A stretch of 33,118 nt of DNA from JBCCLJ01 sp039026915 (GTDB lineage: Bacteria; Acidobacteriota; Thermoanaerobaculia; Multivoradales; Multivoraceae). The DNA is taken from assembly GCA_039026915.1 (NCBI GenBank), contig JBCCLJ010000057.1, forward strand, positions 1 through 33,118, in the 5' to 3' direction. A program made the position numbers and the translations under genes. Positions 14,347 to 22,495 of the stretch are shown here, one piece after another (position 1 is the stretch's first letter; the number at the start of each line of letters is the position of its first letter). Below the pieces are notes generated by a model. The model made no database searches, was not told the DNA's origin, and saw nothing but the letters and a program-made list of their open reading frames with translations.

Positions 14347-15525
14347 TCAGTCTTGCGAACAGATCGCCACGTCGAGCCAGACGAGGCGATGATCCGAAGC
14401 GAGCTCCGCCAGCGCTGCCGCCTCGCCGTCCGAGGGCCAGTAGGTGCCTCCCGCTTGGATCTCCAGGCCCTGACTCGGCAGCACGTAGTCGATGCGGGAG
14501 CCGCCTCCGAAGTCCGTGGTGGCGCGCTCCCAGAAGTTCGGAGCCCCCGACTCTCGCCCGGCGAGCGCACCTTCGGAGACCGTCCACGGTCCCGAGTCCT
14601 GAATCGCGGGGTGGATGAGGAGCTGATTGATCGCGGCGATGCCGTCGTAGATCGGCTCCTGGCCGGGGCGCGCGTTGAGGTCACCGAGGACGACGAACGG
14701 AGCGTTGGCCCGGGCCTCCGATTGTCCGGCGTCGTCCGTCAACGCCAGGCCGTCCGCGTAGAGCTTCCACAGACGCAGCTCGTCGAAGTTGCGACGGCCG
14801 TTGCGATCTTCGTCGCCGTCGAAGACCGGAGGCGTCGGATGGCTGACCCAGAGATGCAGACGCTCGCCGTTGGGCAGGACGACCGGCAGGTCCCAGTGCG
14901 ACTTGCTCGAGAGGCGCAATGCTGCCTGTGCCTCCGCCGAGTAGAAGCCCGTCGGCAGGTGGTTGCCCGGCAGGTCGCGCCAGAGAAGCTTGCGAAAGCT
15001 CCGCGCCGCGGCCTCGTCGAGCTCGTAGCGTGAGTAAACCGCCATCGAGTACTGACCCGGATAGGTGCCGAAGCCGAAGCTGTCGTCGCCGTGCTGGCGC
15101 GTGTTGACGTCGCCAGCCGTCGCCAGGATGCCGTCGCCGTTGAGATCGAGGCCGGTCAGCTCGCCGGTGTTGCTGGGGTCGGCAAAGAGATAGGGCAGAT
15201 CGAGCTCGGGCCAGTACGGGCGGACGTAGGAATCGAGAAAGAGCCTCGCCGGCTCGGTACCCAGGTCGCCGGGGGGGCGATCAATTTCTTGCACGACGAG
15301 CACGTCGGGCCGAATCTCGGCGATGATGCGCGCCGCGGCGATCAGCTGTTCGTCGTGGCCTCGTCCCGTGGCGTCGAGCAGGCGCAGCTTCTCGAGCGAC
15401 AGCTCCTTGATGTTGAAGAGAGCCACGCGAATCGGAGGCTGTGGCTCGCTGGGCGGCGACGAGCAGCCGGCGGCGCCGAGCAGAGTCAGTGCGAGGCCGG
15501 CGGTGAAGGCTCGAAAGCGTTTCAA
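14347..15525 (-). CDS. endonuclease/exonuclease/phosphatase family lipoprotein with EF-hand-like loops
   Basis: A 392-residue protein exported as a lipoprotein: basic KRFR start, hydrophobic LALTLLGAAG, and lipobox cysteine C21. The EEP fold is seen in FNIKEL (N38), VVQEID (E80), SHP (H229), GDLNARPG (D282, N284), SRIDYVLPS (D346) and SDHRLV (D378, H379). Two calcium-type loops lie between core motifs, DLNGDGILATAGD (127-139) and DGDEDRNGRRNFDE (236-249). Likely activity is hydrolysis of extracellular nucleic acid or phosphoesters. The start is TTG 15525, because TTGA overlaps the stop of the upstream membrane-protein gene and the lipoprotein signal begins there. The much longer frame upstream is antisense-like. 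Last gene of the YceI operon. Confidence 0.9.
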   Translation of the reverse strand: MKRFRAFTAGLALTLLGAAGCSSPPSEPQPPIRVALFNIKELSLEKLRLLDATGRGHDEQLIAAARIIAEIRPDVLVVQEIDRPPGDLGTEPARLFLDSYVRPYWPELDLPYLFADPSNTGELTGLDLNGDGILATAGDVNTRQHGDDSFGFGTYPGQYSMAVYSRYELDEAAARSFRKLLWRDLPGNHLPTGFYSAEAQAALRLSSKSHWDLPVVLPNGERLHLWVSHPTPPVFDGDEDRNGRRNFDELRLWKLYADGLALTDDAGQSEARANAPFVVLGDLNARPGQEPIYDGIAAINQLLIHPAIQDSGPWTVSEGALAGRESGAPNFWERATTDFGGGSRIDYVLPSQGLEIQAGGTYWPSDGEAAALAELASDHRLVWLDVAICSQD

Positions 15526-16421
15526 GCGGGATCCCTTGCGACGGTGAAGTCGGCCGTCGAGGGTGAGCGACTGTAGTAGTCGTAGGGATCCTCGGGCTGG
15601 TCGAGAAACGCGACAACCACGAGGGCCAGAGCCGCCGCGAGCGGCAGCAGCGGTGCCAGGCGTGTCGCCCAGCCGTCTCCGGGAAGGCCGAGGAGAAGCA
15701 GAGCGAGCACGACGAGAAGGAAGGGGAGCAGAGCGAGCTCGGCGTAGAAGTGGCCGATGATCAGCAGCCCGAGCGCCGCGACGGCGAGCACGAGGCCCTG
15801 CGCAGGCCGCCAGCGAACGTCGCTGCGTACAAAGCCGATCGCTTCGACGGCGAAGACCCCTGCCGCGACGGCTCCGGCCAGCTGGGCCATGCGTGCGGTG
15901 CCCGAAAGGCCGAGAGCGAGCGCCGCTCCGCTGAGGACGAGGACTCGCACGACGGCTCGCACAGGCAGCGCCGGCCGCGGCTCGTCGGCGGTCCGCAGGA
16001 AGCCGGCGCCGATCAGGAGCCCGGCGAAGAAGAGGCCGCCGAGCCAGAGTGTGGCCTCGGTCGTCGACCAGCTGTGGCGCAGCGGCGTCTCGAGGAGTGC
16101 CGGAAGCGTCAGCGTCCAGAGGGCGGCTGCGAGAGTCCACTGGACGACGGGTTTCGCGACGGCGACCGCGACGACGCTCGCCACTCCGCCGAGGAGGACG
16201 GCAAAGAAGAGTCGCTGGCTCGCTTCGACCGGTAGCCATCGCGGCAGGCCGGTCATCGTCACGAAGGCGGCGAGAAAGGCCAGGGCCACGGCGAGCCCCG
16301 CAAGGGTCACGCCGTGCCCTTCCTCGTCGTCCTTGGCGAGTGTCAGGCCGAGAGCCGCAACGACCAGGGCCGCGAGCGTCGGCACGATCGCCGACGGCAG
16401 GAGGATCTGCTGGAAGAACAC
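15522..16421 (-). CDS. polytopic membrane protein of unknown function
   Basis: A 299-residue, Ala/Leu/Val-rich protein with about nine to ten hydrophobic segments across its length and short charged loops such as KDDEEGH near residues 30-36. I do not recognise a family. The start is GTG 16421, preceded on its strand by GGACCGGGG and 18 nt after the YceI stop. Its own stop shares TTGA with the EEP lipoprotein start. The tight order YceI, membrane protein, EEP lipoprotein suggests a shared envelope role. The C-terminal tail (about residues 274-299) is polar, with DPYDYYSRSP. Confidence 0.8.
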   Translation of the reverse strand: MFFQQILLPSAIVPTLAALVVAALGLTLAKDDEEGHGVTLAGLAVALAFLAAFVTMTGLPRWLPVEASQRLFFAVLLGGVASVVAVAVAKPVVQWTLAAALWTLTLPALLETPLRHSWSTTEATLWLGGLFFAGLLIGAGFLRTADEPRPALPVRAVVRVLVLSGAALALGLSGTARMAQLAGAVAAGVFAVEAIGFVRSDVRWRPAQGLVLAVAALGLLIIGHFYAELALLPFLLVVLALLLLGLPGDGWATRLAPLLPLAAALALVVVAFLDQPEDPYDYYSRSPSTADFTVARDPA

Positions 16422-16439
16422 GGCCCCGGTCCGACCGCG

Positions 16440-17009
16440 TCAGTTGCCGGCGGCTTCGATCGACAGGACGAACTCGATGTCCGAGCTGAGCGGCCCGACC
16501 ATGAACTCCATGTCGTGCGCGGTCCGGTCGACGGAAAAGGCAGCGTGGAAACCGATGATGTCTTTGCCCGAGCGAGGATGCTTGCCCTGGCCGGTGACCT
16601 CCGCCTGCACGGTGATCTCCTGAGTGACGCCGTGCAGCGTCAGGTCGCCGGTGACTGCGAGGCCGTCGCCGTTCGCCTTGACGCTCTTGCTCTTGAACGA
16701 GATCGTCGGGAACTGCTTGGCGTTCAGGAAGTCGGGGCTCTTGACGTGGTCGTCGCGGTTGGCGCTCCGCGTATCGACGCTTTCGGCGGCGATCGTCACG
16801 TCGATCGAAGCGGCCGAAGGGTTCGAAGCGTCGTAAGACACCGTGCCCTTGACGTCTTTGAACATGCCGTAGAAGTACGCCGTGTCGAGGTGCTTCACCT
16901 TGAAGAGAGCCGAGGTATGACCGGCGTCGATGGTGTAGTCCGCAGCCAACGCCGGGCCGGCGAGCGAGACGAGGAGGGCGGCTAGGACGAGAGAGAGCGT
17001 GCGTTTCAT
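16440..17009 (-). CDS. YceI family periplasmic protein
   Basis: A 189-residue secreted lipocalin-like protein. The signal peptide is about 1-22 (KRTLSLVLAALLVSLAGPALA). The mature part opens with YTIDAGHTSALFKVKHL and has the family blocks DVTIAAESVDT, NRDDHVKSPDFLNAKQFPTI, and GDLTLHGVTQEITV followed by a GFHAAFSVDR strand. The fold is an elongated eight-stranded barrel that binds polyisoprenoid or other long lipids in characterised members. The ligand here is unknown. ATG 17009 has AAAGGA about 9 nt upstream. It is the first gene of a three-gene minus-strand unit and is divergent from the malonyl-CoA synthetase gene, with 171 bp between them. Confidence 0.95.
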   Translation of the reverse strand: MKRTLSLVLAALLVSLAGPALAADYTIDAGHTSALFKVKHLDTAYFYGMFKDVKGTVSYDASNPSAASIDVTIAAESVDTRSANRDDHVKSPDFLNAKQFPTISFKSKSVKANGDGLAVTGDLTLHGVTQEITVQAEVTGQGKHPRSGKDIIGFHAAFSVDRTAHDMEFMVGPLSSDIEFVLSIEAAGN

Positions 17010-17180
17010 GAGGTCGATCCTTTGAAGTAGCCCGTCGCGGGCCGAAACTGGAAGGAGGCCACAGGGCCTCTCGAGACGTGGGATGATCCGTTGCAACACT
17101 AACCCGACGCGCCCCATTCCGCGTTGTTCCTGGCGCAACGGGCTGTTGCGCCGCCCGCGACACTCCTTGGAGGTCCTCCG

Positions 17181-18686
17181 ATGAACCTCGCCGAGCTGGT
17201 GCGCCAGCGTACGGTCGCCGCCGAATCGTCCCCTTGTCTGCGCTTCGATCGATCGGGCGAAGAAGTCTGGACCTACCGAGAGCTTCTGGAGCGCGGGCGA
17301 GCCGCTGCCGGTGCGCTCACGGAGCTGGGCGTCCAACCCGGGGATCGAGTGGTCGTTCAGGTGGAGAAATCGCCCGAGGCCGTGGCCCTCTACCTCGGCG
17401 TGCTCTGGGCGGGTGCCGTCTTCGTACCGCTGAACGTCGCCTACACAGCCGCAGAGGTCGCATTCTTTGTCGAGGACTGTGCCCCTCGACTCGTGGTTGT
17501 CGACCCGCAACGTCTCCCGTCGCTCGAAGAAGCGGAGGTCTCCTGCGAACACGTTCTGACGCTCTCGAGCGCAGGAGGCGGCTCGTGGCTCAGGGCCAGC
17601 CTGGAGGGCCGCGGATCGCCCGAACCCGCTGCTTGCAGCTCGGCGGAGCTCGCGGCGATCGTCTACACCTCCGGCACGACGGGGCGATCGAAGGGGGCGA
17701 TGATCACGCACGGCAACCTGACGTCGAACGCGCTGGCGCTGCATGAGCTCTGGGGTTTCGTGCCCGGTGACGTCCTCCTGCATGCTCTGCCGATCTTCCA
17801 CGTGCACGGGCTCTTCGTCGCCCTGCACACGGCCTTTCTCAACGCGTCGGAGATCCGCTTCCTCCCACGCTTCGATCTCGACGCCGTCTGCAGGTCGCTG
17901 CCCCAGTGCTCGGTGATGATGGGCGTGCCGACGTTCTACGGGCGTCTTCTCGAGCACGCACCCTTCGACCGCGAGCTCGTGAGAGGCATGCGACTCTTCG
18001 TCTCAGGCTCGGCGCCGCTGACCGAGGCGACGTTCGAAGCATTCGAGCGCCGGACGGGGCACCGGATCCTCGAGCGCTACGGCATGAGCGAGGCCGGCAT
18101 GATCACGTCGAACCCGCTCGACGGCGAGCGCGTCGCCGGTACCGTCGGCTATCCGCTACCCGGCGTCGAGGTGCGCGTCTGCGACGCGTCCGACGAAGAG
18201 GTCGAGGACGACGACGTCGGAGTGCTGCAGGTTCGGGGCCCGAACGTGTTCGCGGGCTACTGGAAGCTGCCCGAGAAGACCGAAGAGGAGCATCGTCCCG
18301 GAGGTTGGTTCGTGAGCGGCGACCTGGTGACTCGTTCGGCCGACGGTCGCATTGCCATCGTCGGCCGTGCCAAGGATCTGGTGATCTCGGGCGGCTACAA
18401 CATCTATCCCAAGGAGATCGAGTCCGTGCTCGACCGGGTCCCCGGCGTGCTCGAGTCGGCCGTCGTGGGGGTACCGCACTCCGATCTCGGCGAGGGCGTG
18501 GTCGCCGTCCTGGTGGCCGAGCAGGAGCCGGTCGGAACCGCCGTGCTGCGGCTGGCGCTGGACGCCGAGCTCGCTCGCTTCAAGCATCCGCGGCGCTTCG
18601 AGTGGGTCGACGCTCTGCCGAGAAACGCCATGGCCAAGGTACAGAAGCAGGCCCTGCGCGAGCGCTACTGGGGCGCGTACGACTGA
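17181..18686 (+). CDS. matB: malonyl-CoA synthetase-like acyl-CoA synthetase (MatB type)
   Basis: A 501-residue ANL-superfamily adenylating enzyme, matching the length of MatB. The P-loop TSGTTGRSKG is at 163-172 and LPIFHVHGLF at 203-212. RYGMSEAGMITSNPLDGER at 299-317 is the specificity block of malonate-activating enzymes. GD is at 380-381, RAKDLVISGGYNIYP begins near 396, and the catalytic lysine is K486 in AMAKVQK. It should convert malonate (or methylmalonate), ATP and CoA to the CoA ester for fatty-acid or polyketide use. Substrate choice is inferred from the block. ATG 17181 follows a strong GGAGG. The frame extends to 17124 without support. A MarR regulator follows 67 nt downstream. 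Confidence 0.9.
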   Translation: MNLAELVRQRTVAAESSPCLRFDRSGEEVWTYRELLERGRAAAGALTELGVQPGDRVVVQVEKSPEAVALYLGVLWAGAVFVPLNVAYTAAEVAFFVEDCAPRLVVVDPQRLPSLEEAEVSCEHVLTLSSAGGGSWLRASLEGRGSPEPAACSSAELAAIVYTSGTTGRSKGAMITHGNLTSNALALHELWGFVPGDVLLHALPIFHVHGLFVALHTAFLNASEIRFLPRFDLDAVCRSLPQCSVMMGVPTFYGRLLEHAPFDRELVRGMRLFVSGSAPLTEATFEAFERRTGHRILERYGMSEAGMITSNPLDGERVAGTVGYPLPGVEVRVCDASDEEVEDDDVGVLQVRGPNVFAGYWKLPEKTEEEHRPGGWFVSGDLVTRSADGRIAIVGRAKDLVISGGYNIYPKEIESVLDRVPGVLESAVVGVPHSDLGEGVVAVLVAEQEPVGTAVLRLALDAELARFKHPRRFEWVDALPRNAMAKVQKQALRERYWGAYD

Positions 18687-18727
18687 AGTTCGTCGAGCTC
18701 CTCGCAACGATCACTCGGTTTGGAGTA

Positions 18728-18741
18728 TCTTGACGCCAAGA
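18728..18741. promoter_or_regulatory. palindrome TCTTG-ACGC-CAAGA, candidate MarR operator
   Basis: A perfect 5+4+5 inverted repeat lies 12 nt before the MarR start, in the 67-bp space after the synthetase gene. It overlaps a -10-like TATCTT (18726-18731). Small regulators of this family often repress their own gene from such a site, so autoregulation is a reasonable inference. No second copy was noticed before matB. Confidence 0.45.
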
Positions 18742-18753
18742 AAAGGCGGCATC

Positions 18754-19275
18754 ATGACGGCAAGCAACTCCCCAGCAGATCTGATCGACCGGCTTCGTGC
18801 GGACTGGTCGCGCGAGCGTCCGGACCTCGACACTTCGGGCATGGCTGTCGTCGGCCGCATCCTCCATCTGGCAGAGGGTCTGCGCAAGGAGGCCAACGCG
18901 TGCCTCAAACCGTTCGACATCGGTTACACCGACCTCGACGTGCTCGCTACCCTCAGACGATCGGGGAAGCCCTACCTTCTGCGGCCGGCGGAGCTCCTGC
19001 GCACGGTACTGGTGCAGTCGGGTTCGCTGACGGCTTGCCTGCTTCGTCTCGAGCGTCGAGGGCTCGTGACACGACTGGCGACGCCCGAAGATCGACGCGG
19101 ACTCTCCGTTCAGCTGACCGCCGAGGGCATCGACCTCATCGATCGGGCGATCGAAGCGCGCTTCGAGCAGGCCCGAGACTGGACCGCTGGACAGTCGACC
19201 GAGACGCTGGCATCGCTGGAGGAAGACCTGCGTCGCCTGGTCCTGGGCGCCGCGGAGCCTTCGGAAGTCGGCTAG
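18754..19275 (+). CDS. MarR family transcriptional regulator
   Basis: A 173-residue winged-helix regulator. After a helical N-terminal dimer region, LLRPAELLRTVLVQSGSLTACLLRLERRGLV (roughly 80-110) forms the helix-turn-helix. TPEDRRGLSVQLT is the characteristic wing with its Asp-Arg pair. A C-terminal helix completes the dimer. ATG 18754 is preferred because an AAGGCGG stretch precedes it. A TTG at 18730 in the same frame would add eight residues and fall inside the palindrome. It probably senses a small acid or CoA-related ligand, and its position after the malonyl-CoA synthetase suggests control of that gene or itself. Its TAG stop shares CTAG with the convergent VWA gene. Confidence 0.93.
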   Translation: MTASNSPADLIDRLRADWSRERPDLDTSGMAVVGRILHLAEGLRKEANACLKPFDIGYTDLDVLATLRRSGKPYLLRPAELLRTVLVQSGSLTACLLRLERRGLVTRLATPEDRRGLSVQLTAEGIDLIDRAIEARFEQARDWTAGQSTETLASLEEDLRRLVLGAAEPSEVG

Positions 19276-20366
19276 CGCTCGCCGCTCTCTGATCCTTCCT
19301 CCGGTTCGCTCAGCCCCGCAACGATTGACGCGAGCGTCTCGGCGCGCTGACTCTCTGCACCCTGCAGGAAAGCCCGGCGGCGCTCGCTGAGCCAGCGCAC
19401 CTCGCTCCACAGGCCCCGCCGGCGTGCCGCCTGATCTTCGAGAAGCTGTCGCCGCTCGTCGGGGTTTCTTCTCTGCAGCGTCTCCGGAAGCTGCCCTTCG
19501 TCGACGTTGGCCAGAGGGTCCTCGCCGCGCTCGTGGCGGTCGACGAGGTCGTCGCCGGCGGCGACGCGTCGATCGTCGCCTCGCTGGTACTCGAGCCTCT
19601 CCGCCGTCTGATGGGCGGAGTCCCTGGCCTGGGCTGCCAGCGCCTCGCGGGTCTGTGCCCGGTCGCTCGGACTGCCGAACGGCACGACCGTCTCGTTGAG
19701 CTGCCGCTGAAGAGAGCGAATCTGCTCGTCGAAAGGAGTGGCGGGCACTCGCGTCGCTTCCTCGAGGTCGAGCTGTACGAAGCGCCCCCCGGCGTCGGCG
19801 GCGATCTCCTGCCAGATCCGTTTGGCGGTCGCGTCGTGTCCGCAGAGCAGCGTATGGATGACGACGCCCCGCTCCCGGGCGAGCTTCGCCGTGTGCGCGT
19901 AAGGAGCCTGCGCAGCGCGGTCGAGGTGCGGCGGGGCGTCGCCGACGAGCAGGATCATCTTGCGGGCCCCCGAACGCCATTCGAAGTCGTGCAGCGCAGC
20001 GAAAAGAGCCTCGTTCACGGCCTCGGGTGTGTCACCTCCTCCTGCTGCCTGAAAGGCGCGCAGGTCCCGCTCGACGGCGAGCAGTCCGGCGCGCAGCTCG
20101 TGGACTCGCGTTACGTAGTCGTCTGTCGTGTCGCGGTAGCCGACCAGGCCGAATCGCACGGAGCCGCTGTGGCGGCGAAGCTCTCCCGCGATTCCCCAGA
20201 TCTGCTCTTTGGCGCCCGCGATCATCGAGCCCATCGAACCCGTCGTATCGAGCGCGAAGACGACGTCGACGGGGCGATCGGCCAGGGAAGGTGCGGCGAC
20301 GAACAGAGCAACGACGAGTGTCGAGACGGCGCGACGGTGGAAACGAAAGCGAAGGGCATGGGGCAT
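19272..20366 (-). CDS. exported VWA domain protein
   Basis: A 364-residue protein. The signal peptide is about 1-29 (ALFVAAPSLA end). A complete von Willebrand A domain follows at roughly 33-210: MIDAS DTTGSMGSM at 40-48, a GDTPEAV metal loop near 111-117, and MILLVGDAPPH. The MIDAS is intact, so metal-dependent binding of a protein or ligand is plausible. The last 130 residues are Arg/Glu/Gln-rich and helical, probably a coiled coil. ATG 20366 has a strong GAGGAGGAG upstream. It lies 101 nt after the TPR gene and may be read from the same transcript as the VCBS/TPR cluster. The gene overlaps the MarR stop by 4 bp. Confidence 0.9.
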   Translation of the reverse strand: MPHALRFRFHRRAVSTLVVALFVAAPSLADRPVDVVFALDTTGSMGSMIAGAKEQIWGIAGELRRHSGSVRFGLVGYRDTTDDYVTRVHELRAGLLAVERDLRAFQAAGGGDTPEAVNEALFAALHDFEWRSGARKMILLVGDAPPHLDRAAQAPYAHTAKLARERGVVIHTLLCGHDATAKRIWQEIAADAGGRFVQLDLEEATRVPATPFDEQIRSLQRQLNETVVPFGSPSDRAQTREALAAQARDSAHQTAERLEYQRGDDRRVAAGDDLVDRHERGEDPLANVDEGQLPETLQRRNPDERRQLLEDQAARRRGLWSEVRWLSERRRAFLQGAESQRAETLASIVAGLSEPEEGSESGER

Positions 20367-20467
20367 GGGACTCTCTCCTCCTCGACAGGAGGCTAGGTGC
20401 CCTTTGCGGCGAGAACGTGGCGGAGATGCGGAAGTGCCGCGCTCCCCGTGTGAAGACCGTGGGGCTT

Positions 20468-22495
20468 CTAGCGGTCGAGCCAGGGCGTGCGTGCCGGTTC
20501 ACCGGCGGCGTAGCTCTGCAGGCGGCGCCGAGCGTTCTCGAGCAGCTTCGGAGGTGCCTCGGCGCCCGCACTCTCGATCTGACCGACGATGCGTTGCTGC
20601 CACTCGGTGGCCCGAACCATCTCGCCGGTCTCAGCGAGTGCCATGGCCACGGTCTCGGCGTGATCGAGACTCGGCCGGGCCTCGAAGAGCTTGCGCGCGA
20701 TCGCCAGCCCGGCGGCGCCGTCGCGCACGCTGTCGCTCTGGGATCCCACGAGGATTCGCGCGAGCAGATGCGCGATGGGACCCTGACTCGGATCGAGTGC
20801 GAGTCCCTGCTCGAGCACCGTTCTGGCTTCTGCGTCGCGCTCGCCAAAGAGCAGAGCCATGGCTGCGGCGAAGCGCGTGTCGTGCCGCTGCGGCTCGCGC
20901 TCGACGACGAGGAGCAGCTCTTCGGCCGCTTCACCGTACCGACCGACGCGACCCAGCAGCGTGCCGAGGTTGCGCTCGAGATCGGGCACGCGGGGCTCGA
21001 GCCGCCGAGCGTCGCGGAGCGCGCCGATCGCAGCTTCCGGATCGCTCGGTGCCAGCGCCTGCGCCAGCATCGAGAGCGAGAGCGCGCGCTCGCTGTTGCT
21101 CAGCGCGTCGTCGTCGGCCAGCGCGCGGTAGCGCTCGGCGGCCCCCTGGGCGTCGCCGAGGCGCAGCATCAGCCGAGCGATGTCGGAGCGGGCGCGCGCG
21201 GAGCGCAGTGCCGGATCATCGGAGCCTTCCAGTGCCGCGATCGCTCGCACGGCATCGTCGCTGCGATCGAGGTCGGCGAGCAGCTGGGCGCGCTGAAATC
21301 GAATGCCGGCGCTGTCCGGTTGAAGTGAGAGAGCCCGTTCGACCGCAGTCAGCGCTTCCTCCGCACGTCCGGCACGACTCTGCGCGTTGGCAAGGTCGAG
21401 GAGCCCTGGGACGAAGTCCGGCGCCTGACGGAGTGCCCCCTGCAGATGACCGATCGCTCGCTCGAGGCGGTCGCCTCGAGGATCGGGGTGGTTCATGAGC
21501 AGCTGTGCCGCGCCGTAGCGCACTCCGGCGCGGTCCGGCTCGAGCTCGATGGCGCGCTCGAGGGAGACGAGGGCGTCGTCGATGCGTCCGCTCTGCTGCA
21601 GCACGCCGGCGAGCGACCGATGAGCTGCCGCGCTCTCGGGATCGATGGCGACCGCTTCACGAAAGCGCTCCTCGGCGACGTCGAGCAGGCCCTCGGAGAG
21701 GGAAAGGCGTCCCAGCGACAGAAGTGCGCCGACGCCGGTTGCCGACTGCTGCAGCTCCATGGCGATCGGATCGGGAAAGCGGAACTGTCCTTCACCTCTC
21801 TTGGCGAGGACCTCGCGAGCTCTCTCGGTCTCGCCTGCGGCCCGATAGGCGCGGCCGAGCTGGTAGTAGAGCGCCGTGGCCCGCGGCTGGGCCTGCAGAG
21901 CGCGCTCCAGCAGGGGAATGGCCTCGAGTGGTCGGCCCTGGTCGAGGGCGACGCGCCCGAGGCCGGCGGCGGCTGCAGCAGCGTACTCCGGTAGATCTCG
22001 AGCCGCCTCGTAGAGCTTGCGGGCCTTGTCGTACTGCTCCTGGTCGAGGCGAATCTGCGCCAGTCGCATCTGCGCCGCGCCGCTGGCTCCCTGGTCGAGC
22101 GCTCCCTGGAACTGCTCGGCCGCCTCGTCGAGACGGCGATCGAGCTGCAGGATGGAGCCGAGGATGTAACGCCAGCGCGCCGACTCGGGCTGCAGCGCGA
22201 TCGCGTTGCGCAAGGCGGCCTCGGCGGCCTCGGCGAGGTCGTAGATCACGTAGAGCTCGCCCAGATGGCCGTAGGCCGTTCCAAGCTCCGCGCCTTCGAG
22301 CTGCCCCCTGCGCGTCTCGAGATCCTCTCTCGCTGCGGTGAGCTGATCCCTGACCGCGCGCTCGACGTCGTCGAGCTGCACTTGGGGAATCGGAAGCAGC
22401 TCGACCTGCGCAGAAGCCGGACACGGGAGGACGGTGAGAGCCCAGCAGACGACCGAGAGGACGACGGGCTGGAAGGTCCTGTGAAGAGCGCTCAA
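20468..22495 (-). CDS. secreted tetratricopeptide-repeat protein
   Basis: A 675-residue protein with a signal peptide ending near residue 29 (LPCPASAQ). Nearly the whole mature part, from about 60 to 650, is TPR helices. Examples are LGELYVIYDLAEAAEAALRN, LGRAYRAAGETERAREVL, LAGVLQQSGRIDDALVSLE and LGTLLGRVGRYGEAAEELLL, with typical Ala/Gly/Pro positions. No catalytic domain is seen, so it is likely a scaffold for protein contacts outside the cytoplasm. The start is TTG 22495: TTGA shares bases with the stop of the VCBS gene, and the signal peptide begins there. It is the third gene of the cluster and depends on the upstream genes for translation and probably transcription. Confidence 0.92.
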   Translation of the reverse strand: MSALHRTFQPVVLSVVCWALTVLPCPASAQVELLPIPQVQLDDVERAVRDQLTAAREDLETRRGQLEGAELGTAYGHLGELYVIYDLAEAAEAALRNAIALQPESARWRYILGSILQLDRRLDEAAEQFQGALDQGASGAAQMRLAQIRLDQEQYDKARKLYEAARDLPEYAAAAAAGLGRVALDQGRPLEAIPLLERALQAQPRATALYYQLGRAYRAAGETERAREVLAKRGEGQFRFPDPIAMELQQSATGVGALLSLGRLSLSEGLLDVAEERFREAVAIDPESAAAHRSLAGVLQQSGRIDDALVSLERAIELEPDRAGVRYGAAQLLMNHPDPRGDRLERAIGHLQGALRQAPDFVPGLLDLANAQSRAGRAEEALTAVERALSLQPDSAGIRFQRAQLLADLDRSDDAVRAIAALEGSDDPALRSARARSDIARLMLRLGDAQGAAERYRALADDDALSNSERALSLSMLAQALAPSDPEAAIGALRDARRLEPRVPDLERNLGTLLGRVGRYGEAAEELLLVVEREPQRHDTRFAAAMALLFGERDAEARTVLEQGLALDPSQGPIAHLLARILVGSQSDSVRDGAAGLAIARKLFEARPSLDHAETVAMALAETGEMVRATEWQQRIVGQIESAGAEAPPKLLENARRRLQSYAAGEPARTPWLDR

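Noticed and set aside
14347..17163. A single 938-codon open frame on the minus strand
   Set aside because: Only its last 392 codons are protein-like (EEP lipoprotein). The rest overlaps the membrane protein and YceI genes in another frame and is Arg/Pro-rich noise. The TTGA overlap fixes the start at 15525.
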